Assembly: GCA_900763355.1 (NCBI GenBank)
Contig: CAAFJY010000027.1
Span: 1 to 14,381 of the forward strand
Direction of reading: 5' to 3'
DNA: 14,381 nt
Source of the DNA: Clostridia bacterium
Lineage (GTDB): Bacteria > Bacillota > Clostridia > Oscillospirales > Butyricicoccaceae
Part shown: piece after piece, positions 1-7,978 of the stretch
Layout: each line of letters starts with the position of its first letter
Position numbering within the stretch: position 1 is the stretch's first letter
The notes under the pieces: model-generated
The model's input: only the letters and a program-made list of their open reading frames with translations
What the model was told of the DNA's origin: nothing
The model's database searches: none
Made by a program: the position numbers and the translations under genes

Positions 1-2649
1 AACGAGGGGCTCTTTTCCCAGCCCTCCCAGGCGGCCATCCTGCCCAGTCTGGGGGGCTCGATCCAGGACCTTCTCAACGAGAACCACGGGGTGGGGATCC
101 TGGGCGGGACCTATGACGAGGGCCTGCCCATTTTCATGGTCAGCGAGCTGACGGTGCGGATGCTGGGGTACGAGACCATCGCGGCCTTTGAGGTGGCCTG
201 CCACCGGCGGATGGGCGAGCTCTTTTACGACGGCTTTCCCCACGGGGATTTTATCCGGCAGGAGCACCCCCGGGAGCTCCATCTCCGGGGGCGGCGGGGC
301 CCGGTGTGGGTCCGGCTGGTCAAGCAGGAGCACCGCACCGCCGGGGGCGAGACCCTCTGGCTGGCCTCGGTGTGCGACATGGATTCCCTCCACAAAAAGG
401 AGCTTTTGGTCAGCGAAATGCGGGAGCGGGAGCTCCAGCAGGAAAAGGCGCAGCAGGCCGCCCTCACCCGGGCCTATGAGGCCGAAAAGGCCGCGCTCCT
501 CCAGGCCCGGGAGGCCCAGAGCGAGACCCAGGCCCTTTTGGAAGAGGTGCGCACCCTCAACCGGGAGCTCCAAAATCGGGAGGAGGAGATCACCGCCGTC
601 AACCGGCGGATCAGCACCCAGCTGGAGACCTTCCTCCTGGGGATCAACGGCGGGTATGTCATCAATTCGGCGGAGGGGGAGCAGTCCTTCCTCTATGTGT
701 CCGAGGCGGCGGCGCGGAACCAGGGCTTTTCCGTGAATGAGTTCATGGAGCGCTTCGGCGCAGGCGCGGCACGGAATATCTGCCCCGATGATTTGGAACG
801 GGTTCGCCGAGATTACCGGGAGCAGCTGGAGCGGGGCGACAGCTATTCCATCCGGTATCGGGTCCCCTGCAAGGATGGGCACTACAAGTGGATTCTGGAC
901 GCGGGCAAACGGATGTTGGACGAACAGGGCCGTCCGGTGCTCAACAGCCTGTTCATGGATGTCGACCGATACGAGCAGACGAATCGGCTCTATCTGCGGG
1001 AACGGCGGCAGTATCGGGAGGCACTGCTGCACAATTGTGCCTACAGCTTTTCTCTGGATCTGTCCGCTGGGACGATGGATGGGCTCTTCTGGGGACCGGC
1101 ATTGCGAGACCGATGTCGTTTTGCCTTGACCGACGGTCCGATGCCTGTCACGGAAGCGCTTTCCGCCTTGCGGGAAGTGCTCCATCCGGTGGATCAGGCG
1201 GGGAGCCGCTCTTCCGGAGATGGGCTGGACATCTCCCTGCTTTTGCAGCGGTATGCCGCGGGGGAGCGGAACTGCGAGTATGACCACTATGACACCTTGC
1301 TGGACAGATATATCCGCACCACCATCCTCATGACCCAGGACGAGGAAAGCGGGCACATCCTGGCCACCGTCATTGGCCGGGACACCACGTCCCAGACCCG
1401 GGCGGCAGAAAAGACCCGTCTTGCCCTGGAGGAGGCCAACCGCACCCTGGAGAGCCAGAAGGCCGAGCTCCAGCGCGCTTATCAGGAGGCGCGGCTGGCC
1501 AACGCGGCGAAATCGGACTTTCTCGCCCGGATGAGCCACGACATCCGCACGCCCATCAACGGCATTTTGGGCCTCTCGGAAATCTCCGAGCGCTATGCCG
1601 ACGACCCCGCCAAGCTGAGAGAGCTGCGGGCCAAGAGCCGGGCGGCGGCCAAGCACCTTTTGTCCATCCTCAACGATGTTCTGGACATGAGCAAGCTGGA
1701 ATCGGGGGAGGTGGAGCTGCTGGACGAGCCCATGGACCTGGAAGAGGTCCTGGACCAGTGCCGGGAGATCAACGAGCCCCTGGCGGTGCAGCATCAGGTC
1801 ACTCTGCGCAGCGGGCCCCTGGCAGGCCGGGAGGACCGCTATGTGCTGGGCAGTGCCGCCCATGTGCGGCAGATCCTCACCAACATCGTCTCCAACGCGG
1901 TGAAATACAACCGCCCCGGCGGGACGGTGGACATCTCCGCCGGGGTGGAGGCGGGCTATGACCCGGAGCACGTCTGCTTCCGGGTGGTGGTGGCCGACAC
2001 GGGCTTTGGCATGAGCGAGCGGTTTTTGCACAAGCTCTTCGAGCCCTTTACCCGGGAAGAGACCGCCCAGTGCGCCCACACCCAGGGGACGGGGCTGGGC
2101 ATGGCCATCGTCAAAAAGCTGGTGGACAAGATGGGCGGGACCATCCAGGTAGAGAGCCAGGTCAACGTGGGCAGCGCCTTTACCGTCGCCCTCCCCTTCC
2201 GCCGGGATTCGGAAAAACGGGCGGCTCAGCCCCGGGAAGCGGGGCCCCGGGCCGATCTCCACGGCGTGCATATCCTCCTGGTGGAGGACAGCCCTCTCAA
2301 CCGGGAGATCGCCGTCTTCCTCCTGCGGGAAGCGGGGGCCGAGGTGGACACCGCCGAGGACGGCGAAGAGGCCCTCCGGGTCTTTTCCGAGAGCCCCGTG
2401 GGGCACTATCACATCCTCCTCATGGATGTGATGATGCCGGTGATGGATGGCTGCGAGGCCACCCGGCGCATCCGTCTGCTCAACCGGCCCGATGCCCGGA
2501 CGGTGCCCATCGTGGCCATGACGGCCAAAGCCTTTGTGGAGGATGTGGCCAAATGCCGGGCCGCGGGGATGGACGGCCACCTGGCCAAGCCCCTGGACAC
2601 CGAAAAAATGCTCTCCACCGTGGCTTCCTTTGCCAAGCAGGGGAAATAA
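1..2649 (+). CDS. PAS-domain hybrid histidine kinase with C-terminal receiver (5' end outside window)
   Basis: The frame is open from base 1, so the GTG at 91 is probably not the true start and the gene begins upstream. Order of domains: PAS-like fold (about bases 60-390), coiled coil (about 390-635), PAS-3-type fold (about 640-970), a third PAS-like stretch (about 990-1400), second coiled coil (about 1400-1500), HisKA with MSHDIRTP and its histidine at 1537-1539, and HATPase with N box (SNAVKYN), G1 (DTGFGM) and G2 (GTGLGMAI). A receiver follows, with LLVED near its start, phospho-acceptor Asp at 2425-2427 in MDVMMPVMDG, and the Lys of AKPLD. All catalytic motifs are present. No membrane segment is seen, so it should act in the cytoplasm as a phosphorelay sensor. 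The ligand is unknown. Bases about 721-1320 use more A/T-ending codons than the rest. Stop TAA is followed by a terminator. Confidence 0.93.
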   Translation, partial: NEGLFSQPSQAAILPSLGGSIQDLLNENHGVGILGGTYDEGLPIFMVSELTVRMLGYETIAAFEVACHRRMGELFYDGFPHGDFIRQEHPRELHLRGRRGPVWVRLVKQEHRTAGGETLWLASVCDMDSLHKKELLVSEMRERELQQEKAQQAALTRAYEAEKAALLQAREAQSETQALLEEVRTLNRELQNREEEITAVNRRISTQLETFLLGINGGYVINSAEGEQSFLYVSEAAARNQGFSVNEFMERFGAGAARNICPDDLERVRRDYREQLERGDSYSIRYRVPCKDGHYKWILDAGKRMLDEQGRPVLNSLFMDVDRYEQTNRLYLRERRQYREALLHNCAYSFSLDLSAGTMDGLFWGPALRDRCRFALTDGPMPVTEALSALREVLHPVDQAGSRSSGDGLDISLLLQRYAAGERNCEYDHYDTLLDRYIRTTILMTQDEESGHILATVIGRDTTSQTRAAEKTRLALEEANRTLESQKAELQRAYQEARLANAAKSDFLARMSHDIRTPINGILGLSEISERYADDPAKLRELRAKSRAAAKHLLSILNDVLDMSKLESGEVELLDEPMDLEEVLDQCREINEPLAVQHQVTLRSGPLAGREDRYVLGSAAHVRQILTNIVSNAVKYNRPGGTVDISAGVEAGYDPEHVCFRVVVADTGFGMSERFLHKLFEPFTREETAQCAHTQGTGLGMAIVKKLVDKMGGTIQVESQVNVGSAFTVALPFRRDSEKRAAQPREAGPRADLHGVHILLVEDSPLNREIAVFLLREAGAEVDTAEDGEEALRVFSESPVGHYHILLMDVMMPVMDGCEATRRIRLLNRPDARTVPIVAMTAKAFVEDVAKCRAAGMDGHLAKPLDTEKMLSTVASFAKQGK

Positions 2650-2672
2650 CGCGAAAAAATCGAAAATAATAC

Positions 2673-2700
2673 GCCCCGAGCCGCCTTTTCGGCCCGGGGC
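2673..2700. terminator. Bidirectional rho-independent terminator between convergent genes
   Basis: An 11-bp stem with one mismatch (GCCCCGAGCCG against CGGCCCGGGGC) encloses a short T-rich loop. Read on the minus strand it is followed by a long U-rich run (complement of the A-rich bases 2652-2670), a good end for the UvrA-like gene. On the plus strand the following T run is weak (TTTGCTGTGTT), so termination of the kinase transcript may be less efficient. Confidence 0.75.
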
Positions 2701-2716
2701 TTTGCTGTGTTCTTAC

Positions 2717-5194
2717 TTATAAATACCGTCCCGTCACGCTGGCCGGGTCCTTCCGGATGTCCTCCGGCGTGCCGCAGGCCACGATGCGCCCGCCGGAATC
2801 CCCGCCGCCGGGGCCCATGTCGATGACATAGTCGGAATTTCGGATGACATCCAGATCGTGCTCGATGACCACCACGGTGGCCCCCTGGTCCAGCAGGGCC
2901 TGGAACACCCCCATGAGCACCTTCACATCCAGGGGATGGAGCCCGATGGAGGGCTCGTCAAAGACAAAGACCGAATCCTCCTGGGAGCGGCCGATCTCGC
3001 TGGCCAGCTTGAGCCGCTGGGCCTCCCCGCCGGAGAGGCTGGGGGTCTCCTCCCCCAGGGTGAGATAGCCCAGCCCCAGCTGCTGAAGAATGCGCAGCCG
3101 CTGGGCCACGGTCTTCCGGTCCCGGCAGAAGTCGAGAGCCGAGCCCACGTCCATGTCCATGAGCTCCGGGAGCGAGGCCTGCTGTCCCGCCTTGTTGGTG
3201 AGCTTCACCTCACCGGCCGCCCGGGCGTAGCGGGAACCCCGGCAATCGGGGCAGGGGATGCTCACATCGGGCAAAAACTGCACATCCAGGCTGACCACCC
3301 CCGTCCCGTCGCAGCCGGGGCAGCGGAGAGCGCCGGTGTTGTAGGAAAAATCCCCAGCCTTGTATCCCCGGGCCCGGGCGCCGGGGGTCTGGGCGCACAG
3401 CTTCCGCAGCTCGTCGTGGACGCCGGCATAGGTGGCCACGGTGGAGCGGACGTTGATGCCGATGGGGGTGGCGTCGATGAGCTTGACGTGTCGGATGCCC
3501 TCCGTCTCCACCCGGCGGATGTGCGATGGCAGAGTGCTGCCGGAGATGGCGGCTTCCAGCCCGGGGACGAGACTTTCCAGCACCATGGTGGTCTTGCCGG
3601 AGCCGGAGACCCCGGTGACCACCGTGAGCCGCCCCTTGGGGATGCGCACCTCCAGGGGCTTGACGGTGTGGATCGCCCCGGTGGACAGGCGGATGGTCCC
3701 CTTGTCAAACAGCTCCCCCTTTCCCGCGCGAGTCCGCCAGCGGGTCTCGGCTGCGCCGGAGAGGAAGGGGCCGATCTGGGAAGCGGGGTCGCCCTCGATG
3801 GCGGGGATGTCCCCCTGGGCGATGATGCGACCGCCCCCGGCCCCGGCTTCGGGGCCCATTTCCACGATCCAGTCGGCTTCCCTCAGGATCTGCGTGTCAT
3901 GATCCACCAAGATGACCGAGTTCCCGTCGGCCACCAGGTCCCGCATGACCCCCGTCAGCCCCACGATGTTGGCGGGGTGCAGGCCGATGGAGGGCTCGTC
4001 CAGCACATAGAGCACCCCGGTGGTGCGGTTGCGCACCGCCCGGGCCAGCTGCATCCGCTGGCGCTCCCCGGTGGACAGGGTGGACGCCGCCCGGTCCAGG
4101 GTCAGGTAGCCCAGGCCCAGGTCCATCAGCCGCCTGGCCGTCCCCTGGAAGGCCTCGCAGATGCGCTCCGCCATGGGACGCATCTCCTCCGGCAGAGTGC
4201 CGGGCACCCCCGCCACCCATTCCGTCAGCTGGGAGAGGGTCATCCGGCAGGCTTCATCCAGTCCGATGCCCCGCAGCCGGGGCGCCCGGGCGGCGGCGGA
4301 CAGACGGGTTCCGCCGCAGTCGGGGCAGACATCCTCCCGGAGGAACTTTTCCACCCGCTTCATGCCCTTTTCGTCCTTGACCTTGGCGAGGGCGTTTTCC
4401 ACGGTGTAGACGGCGTTGTAATAGGTAAAATCCAGATCCCCGGCCTGGCCGGTGTTCTTGTTGTGATAAAAAATGTGCTTTTTCTCCGCGGGACCGTGGA
4501 AGACGATGTCCTTTTCCCGGTCGGTCAGCTCCCGGAAGGGCACATCGGTGCGCACGCCCATCTCCCGGCAGATGTCGGTCATCAGCGACCACATCAGGCT
4601 GTTCCACGGGGCCACCGCCCCCTGGTCGATGGTGAGGGACTCGTCCGGCACCAGAGTCGCCAGGTCCACGGTGTGCACCATCCCCGTGCCGCCGCATTTG
4701 GCGCAGGCCCCCTGGGAGTTGAAGGCCAGCTCCTCGGCCGAGGGGGCATAGAAATGCGCGCCGCACACGGGGCAGACCAGCTCCTTCCCCGCCGCCACCG
4801 CCAGCGTGGGCGCCAAAGCATGCCCGTTTGGACACCGGTGGCTGGCCAGCCGGGAATAGAGGAGCCGCAGGCTGTTGAGCAGCTCCGTCCCGGTGCCAAA
4901 GGTGCTGCGGATCCCCGGCACGCCGGGGCGCTGGTGCAGCGCCAGAGCCGCAGGGACATAGAGGACCTCCTCCACGCTGGCCCGGGCAGCCTGGGTCATC
5001 CGCCGCCGGGTATAGGTGGATAGGGCCTCCAGATACCGCCGGGAGCCCTCGGCATACAGCACCCCCAGCGCCAGGGAGGATTTTCCCGAGCCGGACACTC
5101 CGGCGATGCCCACGATCTTCCCCAGGGGGATGTCGGCGTCGATGTTTTTCAGGTTGTGGACCCGGGCCCCGCGAATGAGCATTTTGTCGATCAT
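2717..5194 (-). CDS. UvrA-like ABC ATPase (short excinuclease A paralogue, UvrA2 type)
   Basis: An 825-residue protein with two ABC ATPase modules in UvrA arrangement. Module 1: Walker A GVSGSGKS (32-39), signature LSTGERQ (373-379), Walker B with LDEPS (398-402). Module 2: Walker A GVSGSGKT (528-535), signature LSGGEAQ (720-726), Walker B FDEPS (745-749), H-loop EHD (778-780). Zinc-finger cysteine pairs are at 141/144 with 164/167 and at 625/628 with 648/651; another CPDC is at 290-293. Canonical UvrA is about 940 residues. Here only about 15 residues lie between CPNGH (121-125) and CPVC (141-144), where the UvrB-binding domain normally sits, so that domain is missing. The family binds damaged or drug-bound DNA; the exact role here is unknown. 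ATG at 5194 was chosen because MIDKMLIRGARVHNL aligns with UvrA starts and GGGAG lies 7 bases upstream; 40 extra open codons upstream are low-complexity basic sequence. Confidence 0.93.
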   Translation of the reverse strand: MIDKMLIRGARVHNLKNIDADIPLGKIVGIAGVSGSGKSSLALGVLYAEGSRRYLEALSTYTRRRMTQAARASVEEVLYVPAALALHQRPGVPGIRSTFGTGTELLNSLRLLYSRLASHRCPNGHALAPTLAVAAGKELVCPVCGAHFYAPSAEELAFNSQGACAKCGGTGMVHTVDLATLVPDESLTIDQGAVAPWNSLMWSLMTDICREMGVRTDVPFRELTDREKDIVFHGPAEKKHIFYHNKNTGQAGDLDFTYYNAVYTVENALAKVKDEKGMKRVEKFLREDVCPDCGGTRLSAAARAPRLRGIGLDEACRMTLSQLTEWVAGVPGTLPEEMRPMAERICEAFQGTARRLMDLGLGYLTLDRAASTLSTGERQRMQLARAVRNRTTGVLYVLDEPSIGLHPANIVGLTGVMRDLVADGNSVILVDHDTQILREADWIVEMGPEAGAGGGRIIAQGDIPAIEGDPASQIGPFLSGAAETRWRTRAGKGELFDKGTIRLSTGAIHTVKPLEVRIPKGRLTVVTGVSGSGKTTMVLESLVPGLEAAISGSTLPSHIRRVETEGIRHVKLIDATPIGINVRSTVATYAGVHDELRKLCAQTPGARARGYKAGDFSYNTGALRCPGCDGTGVVSLDVQFLPDVSIPCPDCRGSRYARAAGEVKLTNKAGQQASLPELMDMDVGSALDFCRDRKTVAQRLRILQQLGLGYLTLGEETPSLSGGEAQRLKLASEIGRSQEDSVFVFDEPSIGLHPLDVKVLMGVFQALLDQGATVVVIEHDLDVIRNSDYVIDMGPGGGDSGGRIVACGTPEDIRKDPASVTGRYL

Positions 5195-5209
5195 AGCTGT
5201 TCTCCCGCG

Positions 5210-5233
5210 CCCGCGCCGCCGGGGCGGCGCGGG
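5210..5233. other. Perfect GC-only hairpin in the leader of the UvrA-like gene
   Basis: CCCGCGCCGC and GCGGCGCGGG form a 10-bp perfect stem with a 4-base loop. On the minus strand it ends about 3 bases before the GGGAG ribosome site (5202-5206), so it could limit ribosome access. On the plus strand it is followed by CCGTTTCTTTGTTTTTT and so has intrinsic-terminator form, facing any antisense transcript leaving the UvrA-like gene. The function is inferred from position only. Confidence 0.5.
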
Positions 5234-5292
5234 CCGTTTCTTTGTTTTTTCCTCGGGAGACGGTCTCTGTCGCCGGTCCCGCTTTTTTCCCC

Positions 5293-5301
5293 ATTGTACC
5301 A
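5293..5301 (-). promoter_or_regulatory. Extended -10 promoter candidate for the UvrA-like gene
   Basis: On the minus strand TGG precedes TACAAT (5298 to 5293), an extended -10 with 5 of 6 consensus bases. No good -35 is seen at 16-18 bases. Transcription would start near 5286 and give a leader of about 90 bases that contains the GC hairpin. Confidence 0.45.
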
Positions 5302-5385
5302 CAGAGTGATGCAAAAAAACAGGCGGAAGGGCAGGTCCCCGCCCCGCCGCCGGGAAAACTGACGGTACCCATCCCCGCCGGGATG

Positions 5386-5394
5386 TGGTATAAT
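5386..5394 (+). promoter_or_regulatory. Extended -10 promoter for the tyrosine phosphatase gene
   Basis: TGGTATAAT is a perfect -10 hexamer (5389-5394) with the TGn extension. No -35 is recognisable at the usual distance. The start would be near 5401, leaving about 45 bases to the ATG at 5446. Confidence 0.6.
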
Positions 5395-5445
5395 CGCCCT
5401 GTCAGAACCGCCGCGGGCCCCGCGCCCGGAAAGGATCGTATCCGT

Positions 5446-5919
5446 ATGACAAAAATCTTATTCGTTTGCCACGGCAACATCTGCCGCAGCCCCATGGCCC
5501 AGTTCCTCTTCCGGGAGCTGACCGGCCGCGCCGGTGTGGAAAGCCAATTTTTCATCGATTCCGCCGCCGTCTCCCGGGAGGAGCTCGGCAACCCCATCTA
5601 TCCCCCGGCCCGGGCCGTCCTCGCCCGGCACGGCATCCCCTGCACCGGGCACCGGGCCCGGCAGATGACGAAGGAGGACTATGCCCGCTTCGATTTCCTC
5701 CTCTGTATGGACGGGAGCAACCTCCGGGCCATGGAGCGCATCTGCGGCGGCGACCCGGCGGGGAAGCTGCGCCTGCTCCTCTCCTTCGCCGGGCGGGAGG
5801 AGTCCGTGGCCGACCCCTGGTACACCGGGGATTTTGAACAGGCTTATTCTGATATTTTGGAAGGCTGCCGGGGCCTTTTGGCCCATTTCTGCCCGGAAAA
5901 AGCCGATCTTTCCCGGTAA
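5446..5919 (+). CDS. Low-molecular-weight protein tyrosine phosphatase
   Basis: A 157-residue cytoplasmic protein of typical family length. The P-loop CHGNICRS occupies residues 8-15: Cys8 is the expected nucleophile and Arg14 binds phosphate. The general-acid loop is seen as ADPW at 122-125 with Asp123. The family hydrolyses phosphotyrosine, and in some bacteria phosphoarginine, on proteins; the substrate cannot be told here. The start was chosen because MTKILFVCHGNICRS is the standard N-terminus and GGAAAGGA (5428-5435) lies 10 bases upstream; the frame is open farther back to 5242 but that part does not look coding. It has its own extended -10 promoter and is divergent from the UvrA-like gene. 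No tyrosine kinase gene lies nearby. The two-component operon starts 70 bases downstream and seems separately transcribed. Confidence 0.93.
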   Translation: MTKILFVCHGNICRSPMAQFLFRELTGRAGVESQFFIDSAAVSREELGNPIYPPARAVLARHGIPCTGHRARQMTKEDYARFDFLLCMDGSNLRAMERICGGDPAGKLRLLLSFAGREESVADPWYTGDFEQAYSDILEGCRGLLAHFCPEKADLSR

Positions 5920-5928
5920 TCCCCCCGT

Positions 5929-5961
5929 TTTCAGCCCCATTTCAGCTGGTTTTGCTATTCT
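5929..5961 (+). promoter_or_regulatory. Direct-repeat operator (Pho-box geometry) plus extended -10 for the two-component operon
   Basis: TTTCAGC (5929-5935) is repeated exactly at 5940-5946 with the 4-base spacer CCCA, giving an 11-bp period. This 7+4+7 layout is that of boxes bound by tandem OmpR/PhoB-family regulators. It covers the place where a -35 would be; TGCTATTCT (5953-5961) is an extended -10. A site overlapping the -35 suggests activation, probably by the regulator encoded just downstream. Transcription would start near 5968. The binding protein is inferred, not shown. Confidence 0.5.
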
Positions 5962-5989
5962 GTTGAACAAGAGAAGGAGGGGATCCCCC

Positions 5990-6667
5990 ATGCGCATTCT
6001 CGTTGCCGAAGACGAAGTCACCATCGCAAAGGCCCTCAAGGTCATGCTGGAAAAAAACAAATATTCCGTGGATCTGGTCCACAACGGCCTGGACGCCCTG
6101 GACTACCTCACCTCCACCCCCTATGATGCCCTGGTGCTGGACATCATGATGCCGGGGATGGACGGGCTCTCGGTCCTGTCCGCCGCCCGGGCCCAGGGGG
6201 TCCACACCCCCGCCCTATTCCTCACCGCCAAGAGCGAGATCGAGGACCGGGTGGCCGGGCTGGACGCCGGGGCCGACGATTATCTCCCCAAGCCCTTTGC
6301 CCCGGCGGAATTCCTGGCCCGGGTGCGGGCCCTCACCCGCCGCAGCGAGTCCTATGCCGCCGCGGTCCTGACGGTGGGCGACACCTCCCTGGACTGCGGG
6401 CAGTACACTCTCTCCGCCCCCGGAGGCAGCCTACGGCTCAACAACCGGGAGTTTCAGCTGCTGGAGCTCTTTTTCCGCCACCCCCGCCAGGTCTTTTCCT
6501 CCGAACACCTGATGGACAAGATCTGGGGTCTGGATTCCGAAGCGGGGATCGACGTGGTGTGGACCTATATCGGCTTCCTCCGGAAAAAGCTCAAGCAGGT
6601 GGGGGCCGGGGTGGAACTGCGGACCATCCGCGGCGCGGGCTATGCCCTGGAGGAGATCTCATGCTGA
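5990..6667 (+). CDS. OmpR-family DNA-binding response regulator
   Basis: A 225-residue protein. The receiver covers about residues 1-118, with acidic residues in AEDE (6-9), phospho-acceptor Asp51 in LDIMMPGMDG, Thr79 and Lys101 in LPKPF. A winged-helix DNA-binding domain covers about 125-222, with LNNREFQLLELF, the recognition-helix region VWTYIGFLRKKL and the final RTIRGAGYAL hairpin. All residues needed for phospho-switching are present. ATG at 5990 has a strong AAGGAGGGG (5974-5982) 7 bases upstream. Its stop codon (6665-6667) lies inside the next gene, so regulator and sensor kinase are translationally coupled. The target genes cannot be told, but the 11-bp direct repeat before this gene is a likely self-binding site. 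Motifs alone do not assign it to a named regulator. Confidence 0.95.
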   Translation: MRILVAEDEVTIAKALKVMLEKNKYSVDLVHNGLDALDYLTSTPYDALVLDIMMPGMDGLSVLSAARAQGVHTPALFLTAKSEIEDRVAGLDAGADDYLPKPFAPAEFLARVRALTRRSESYAAAVLTVGDTSLDCGQYTLSAPGGSLRLNNREFQLLELFFRHPRQVFSSEHLMDKIWGLDSEAGIDVVWTYIGFLRKKLKQVGAGVELRTIRGAGYALEEISC

Positions 6668-7884
6668 CCCGTCTCCGCCGCCGGTTCATCGCCAGCGCCA
6701 TGGGGGCCTTTGCCGCCGTGGTGCTCTTCCTCCTGTGCGTCATCAATTTCGGCAATTACCGCACCGTCACCCGCCAGCAGGATTCTGCCCTGACGGAGCT
6801 TTTGTCCATCGAGGACCGGGGCTCCCCCTTCCCCGCCGAGCCGGGGGCCAAGCCCTTTGACAGTCTGGGTCCCATGTCCCGGGAGGTGCAGTATATGCTG
6901 CGCTTTTTCTCGGTGCACTACAGCGCCGAGGGGCGGCTCCAGCGGGTCAACCACGCCTTTGTGGGAACGGTCTCGGCCGACGAGGCCAGCGCCTATGCCG
7001 ACGCTGTTCTGGAAAAGGGCCGCACCGCCGGGTGGTACCAGGGCTACCGTTACCGGGTGAGCACCCAGGACAGCGGGACGGTGGTCCTCTTCCTCAATTC
7101 CGAGCGGGAGCTGCAGTCCATGCGCTCCCTTTTGGGCATCACGGCGGGGGTGGCGGGGGTGGCCCTGCTGATCCTGCTGGGGCTGTCCATCCTCCTGTCC
7201 TCCCGGGCCATCGCCCCCTTTGTCCGGAATCTGGAGACCCAGAAGCAGTTCATCACCAACGCCAGCCACGAGCTCAAGACCCCCCTTACCGCCATCTCCG
7301 CCAGCGCCGGGGTGCTGGAAATGGAATATCCCGAGGATGAATGGGTCCAGGGCATCCAGGACCAGACCGCCCGGCTGAGCCGGCTCATCGGCGACCTGGT
7401 GACCCTCTCCCGCCTGGACGAGGCCGACCCCTTCCCCAACAAGGCCCCCTTCTCCCTCAGCGACGCCGTGTGGGAGGCGGCCGAGCCCTTTTCCGCCCTG
7501 GCCCAGGCCCGGGGGAAGCACTATTCCCAGTCCATCGAAGAAAATATCACCGTCACCGGCGACCGGGCCACCGCCCAGCAGATCGTCTCCATCCTGCTGG
7601 AAAATGCCGTGAAATACACCGATGACGGCGGCTCCATCGCCCTCACTCTCGCCCGCAGCGGCAAGCGCGCCCTGCTCACCGTCGCCAACACCTGCTCTGC
7701 CGAGACGGTGGGGGACGTTTCCCTCCTGTTCGACCGGTTCTACCGGGGAGACACCGCCCACTCCGGCCAGGTGGAGGGCACCGGCGTGGGGCTCTCCATC
7801 GCAAAGGCCGCCGCCCAGGCTCTGGGCGGCAGCATCCAGGCGGAAAAAACGCCGGAGGGCATCCGCTTCCTGGTTCGTCTGTGA
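6661..7884 (+). CDS. Membrane sensor histidine kinase, partner of the upstream response regulator
   Basis: A 407-residue protein. Residues 9-31 form membrane segment 1, about 32-155 an extracellular sensor of unrecognised type, and 156-180 membrane segment 2. The HisKA H-box ASHELKTP contains His203. The ATPase domain has its N box at ENAVKYT (Asn315), the FDRFYRGD segment at 357-364 and G2 GTGVGLSI at 373-380. There is no HAMP domain of clear form; only about 15 residues separate membrane segment 2 from the H-box helix. The usual DxGxG of G1 is replaced by VANTCSAETVG, a degenerate form; I expect it to be active because the N and G2 boxes are intact. ATG at 6661 overlaps the regulator's end by 7 bases, with AGGAGA just upstream. 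The signal is unknown. Confidence 0.94.
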   Translation: MLTRLRRRFIASAMGAFAAVVLFLLCVINFGNYRTVTRQQDSALTELLSIEDRGSPFPAEPGAKPFDSLGPMSREVQYMLRFFSVHYSAEGRLQRVNHAFVGTVSADEASAYADAVLEKGRTAGWYQGYRYRVSTQDSGTVVLFLNSERELQSMRSLLGITAGVAGVALLILLGLSILLSSRAIAPFVRNLETQKQFITNASHELKTPLTAISASAGVLEMEYPEDEWVQGIQDQTARLSRLIGDLVTLSRLDEADPFPNKAPFSLSDAVWEAAEPFSALAQARGKHYSQSIEENITVTGDRATAQQIVSILLENAVKYTDDGGSIALTLARSGKRALLTVANTCSAETVGDVSLLFDRFYRGDTAHSGQVEGTGVGLSIAKAAAQALGGSIQAEKTPEGIRFLVRL

Positions 7885-7925
7885 CCGGTTTTGCCGGGGA
7901 AAAACGAAAAACAGCAGAAAAAAGC

Positions 7926-7956
7926 CCCCGCCGGGTCCGGCGGGGACTTTTTTCGA
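7926..7956. terminator. Bidirectional rho-independent terminator after the two-component operon
   Basis: CCCCGCCGG pairs with CCGGCGGGG (7926-7934 with 7937-7945; the innermost bases probably open into the loop), followed by ACTTTTTTCGATTTTTT on the plus strand. The A-rich run before it gives U-rich sequence on the minus strand, so it also serves the lipoprotein gene that ends at 7979. Confidence 0.85.
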
Positions 7957-7978
7957 TTTTTTCAGGTGATCGGGCGAC

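Noticed and set aside
2858..5023. 721-codon open frame on the plus strand opposite the UvrA-like gene
   Set aside because: It mirrors the codon structure of the real gene in G+C-rich DNA. The product is low-complexity, rich in Gly, His, Pro and Gln, and has no motifs; the opposite strand carries full UvrA motifs.
5196..5314. Longer N-terminus for the UvrA-like protein, starting at 5314
   Set aside because: The added 40 residues are Arg/Pro-rich, encode the GC hairpin and -10 region, and lie outside the UvrA family start; ATG 5194 has a good ribosome site.
5242..5445. Longer N-terminus for the tyrosine phosphatase
   Set aside because: The extra 68 codons cover the promoter region and have no family match; the 5446 start has a ribosome site and the standard N-terminus.
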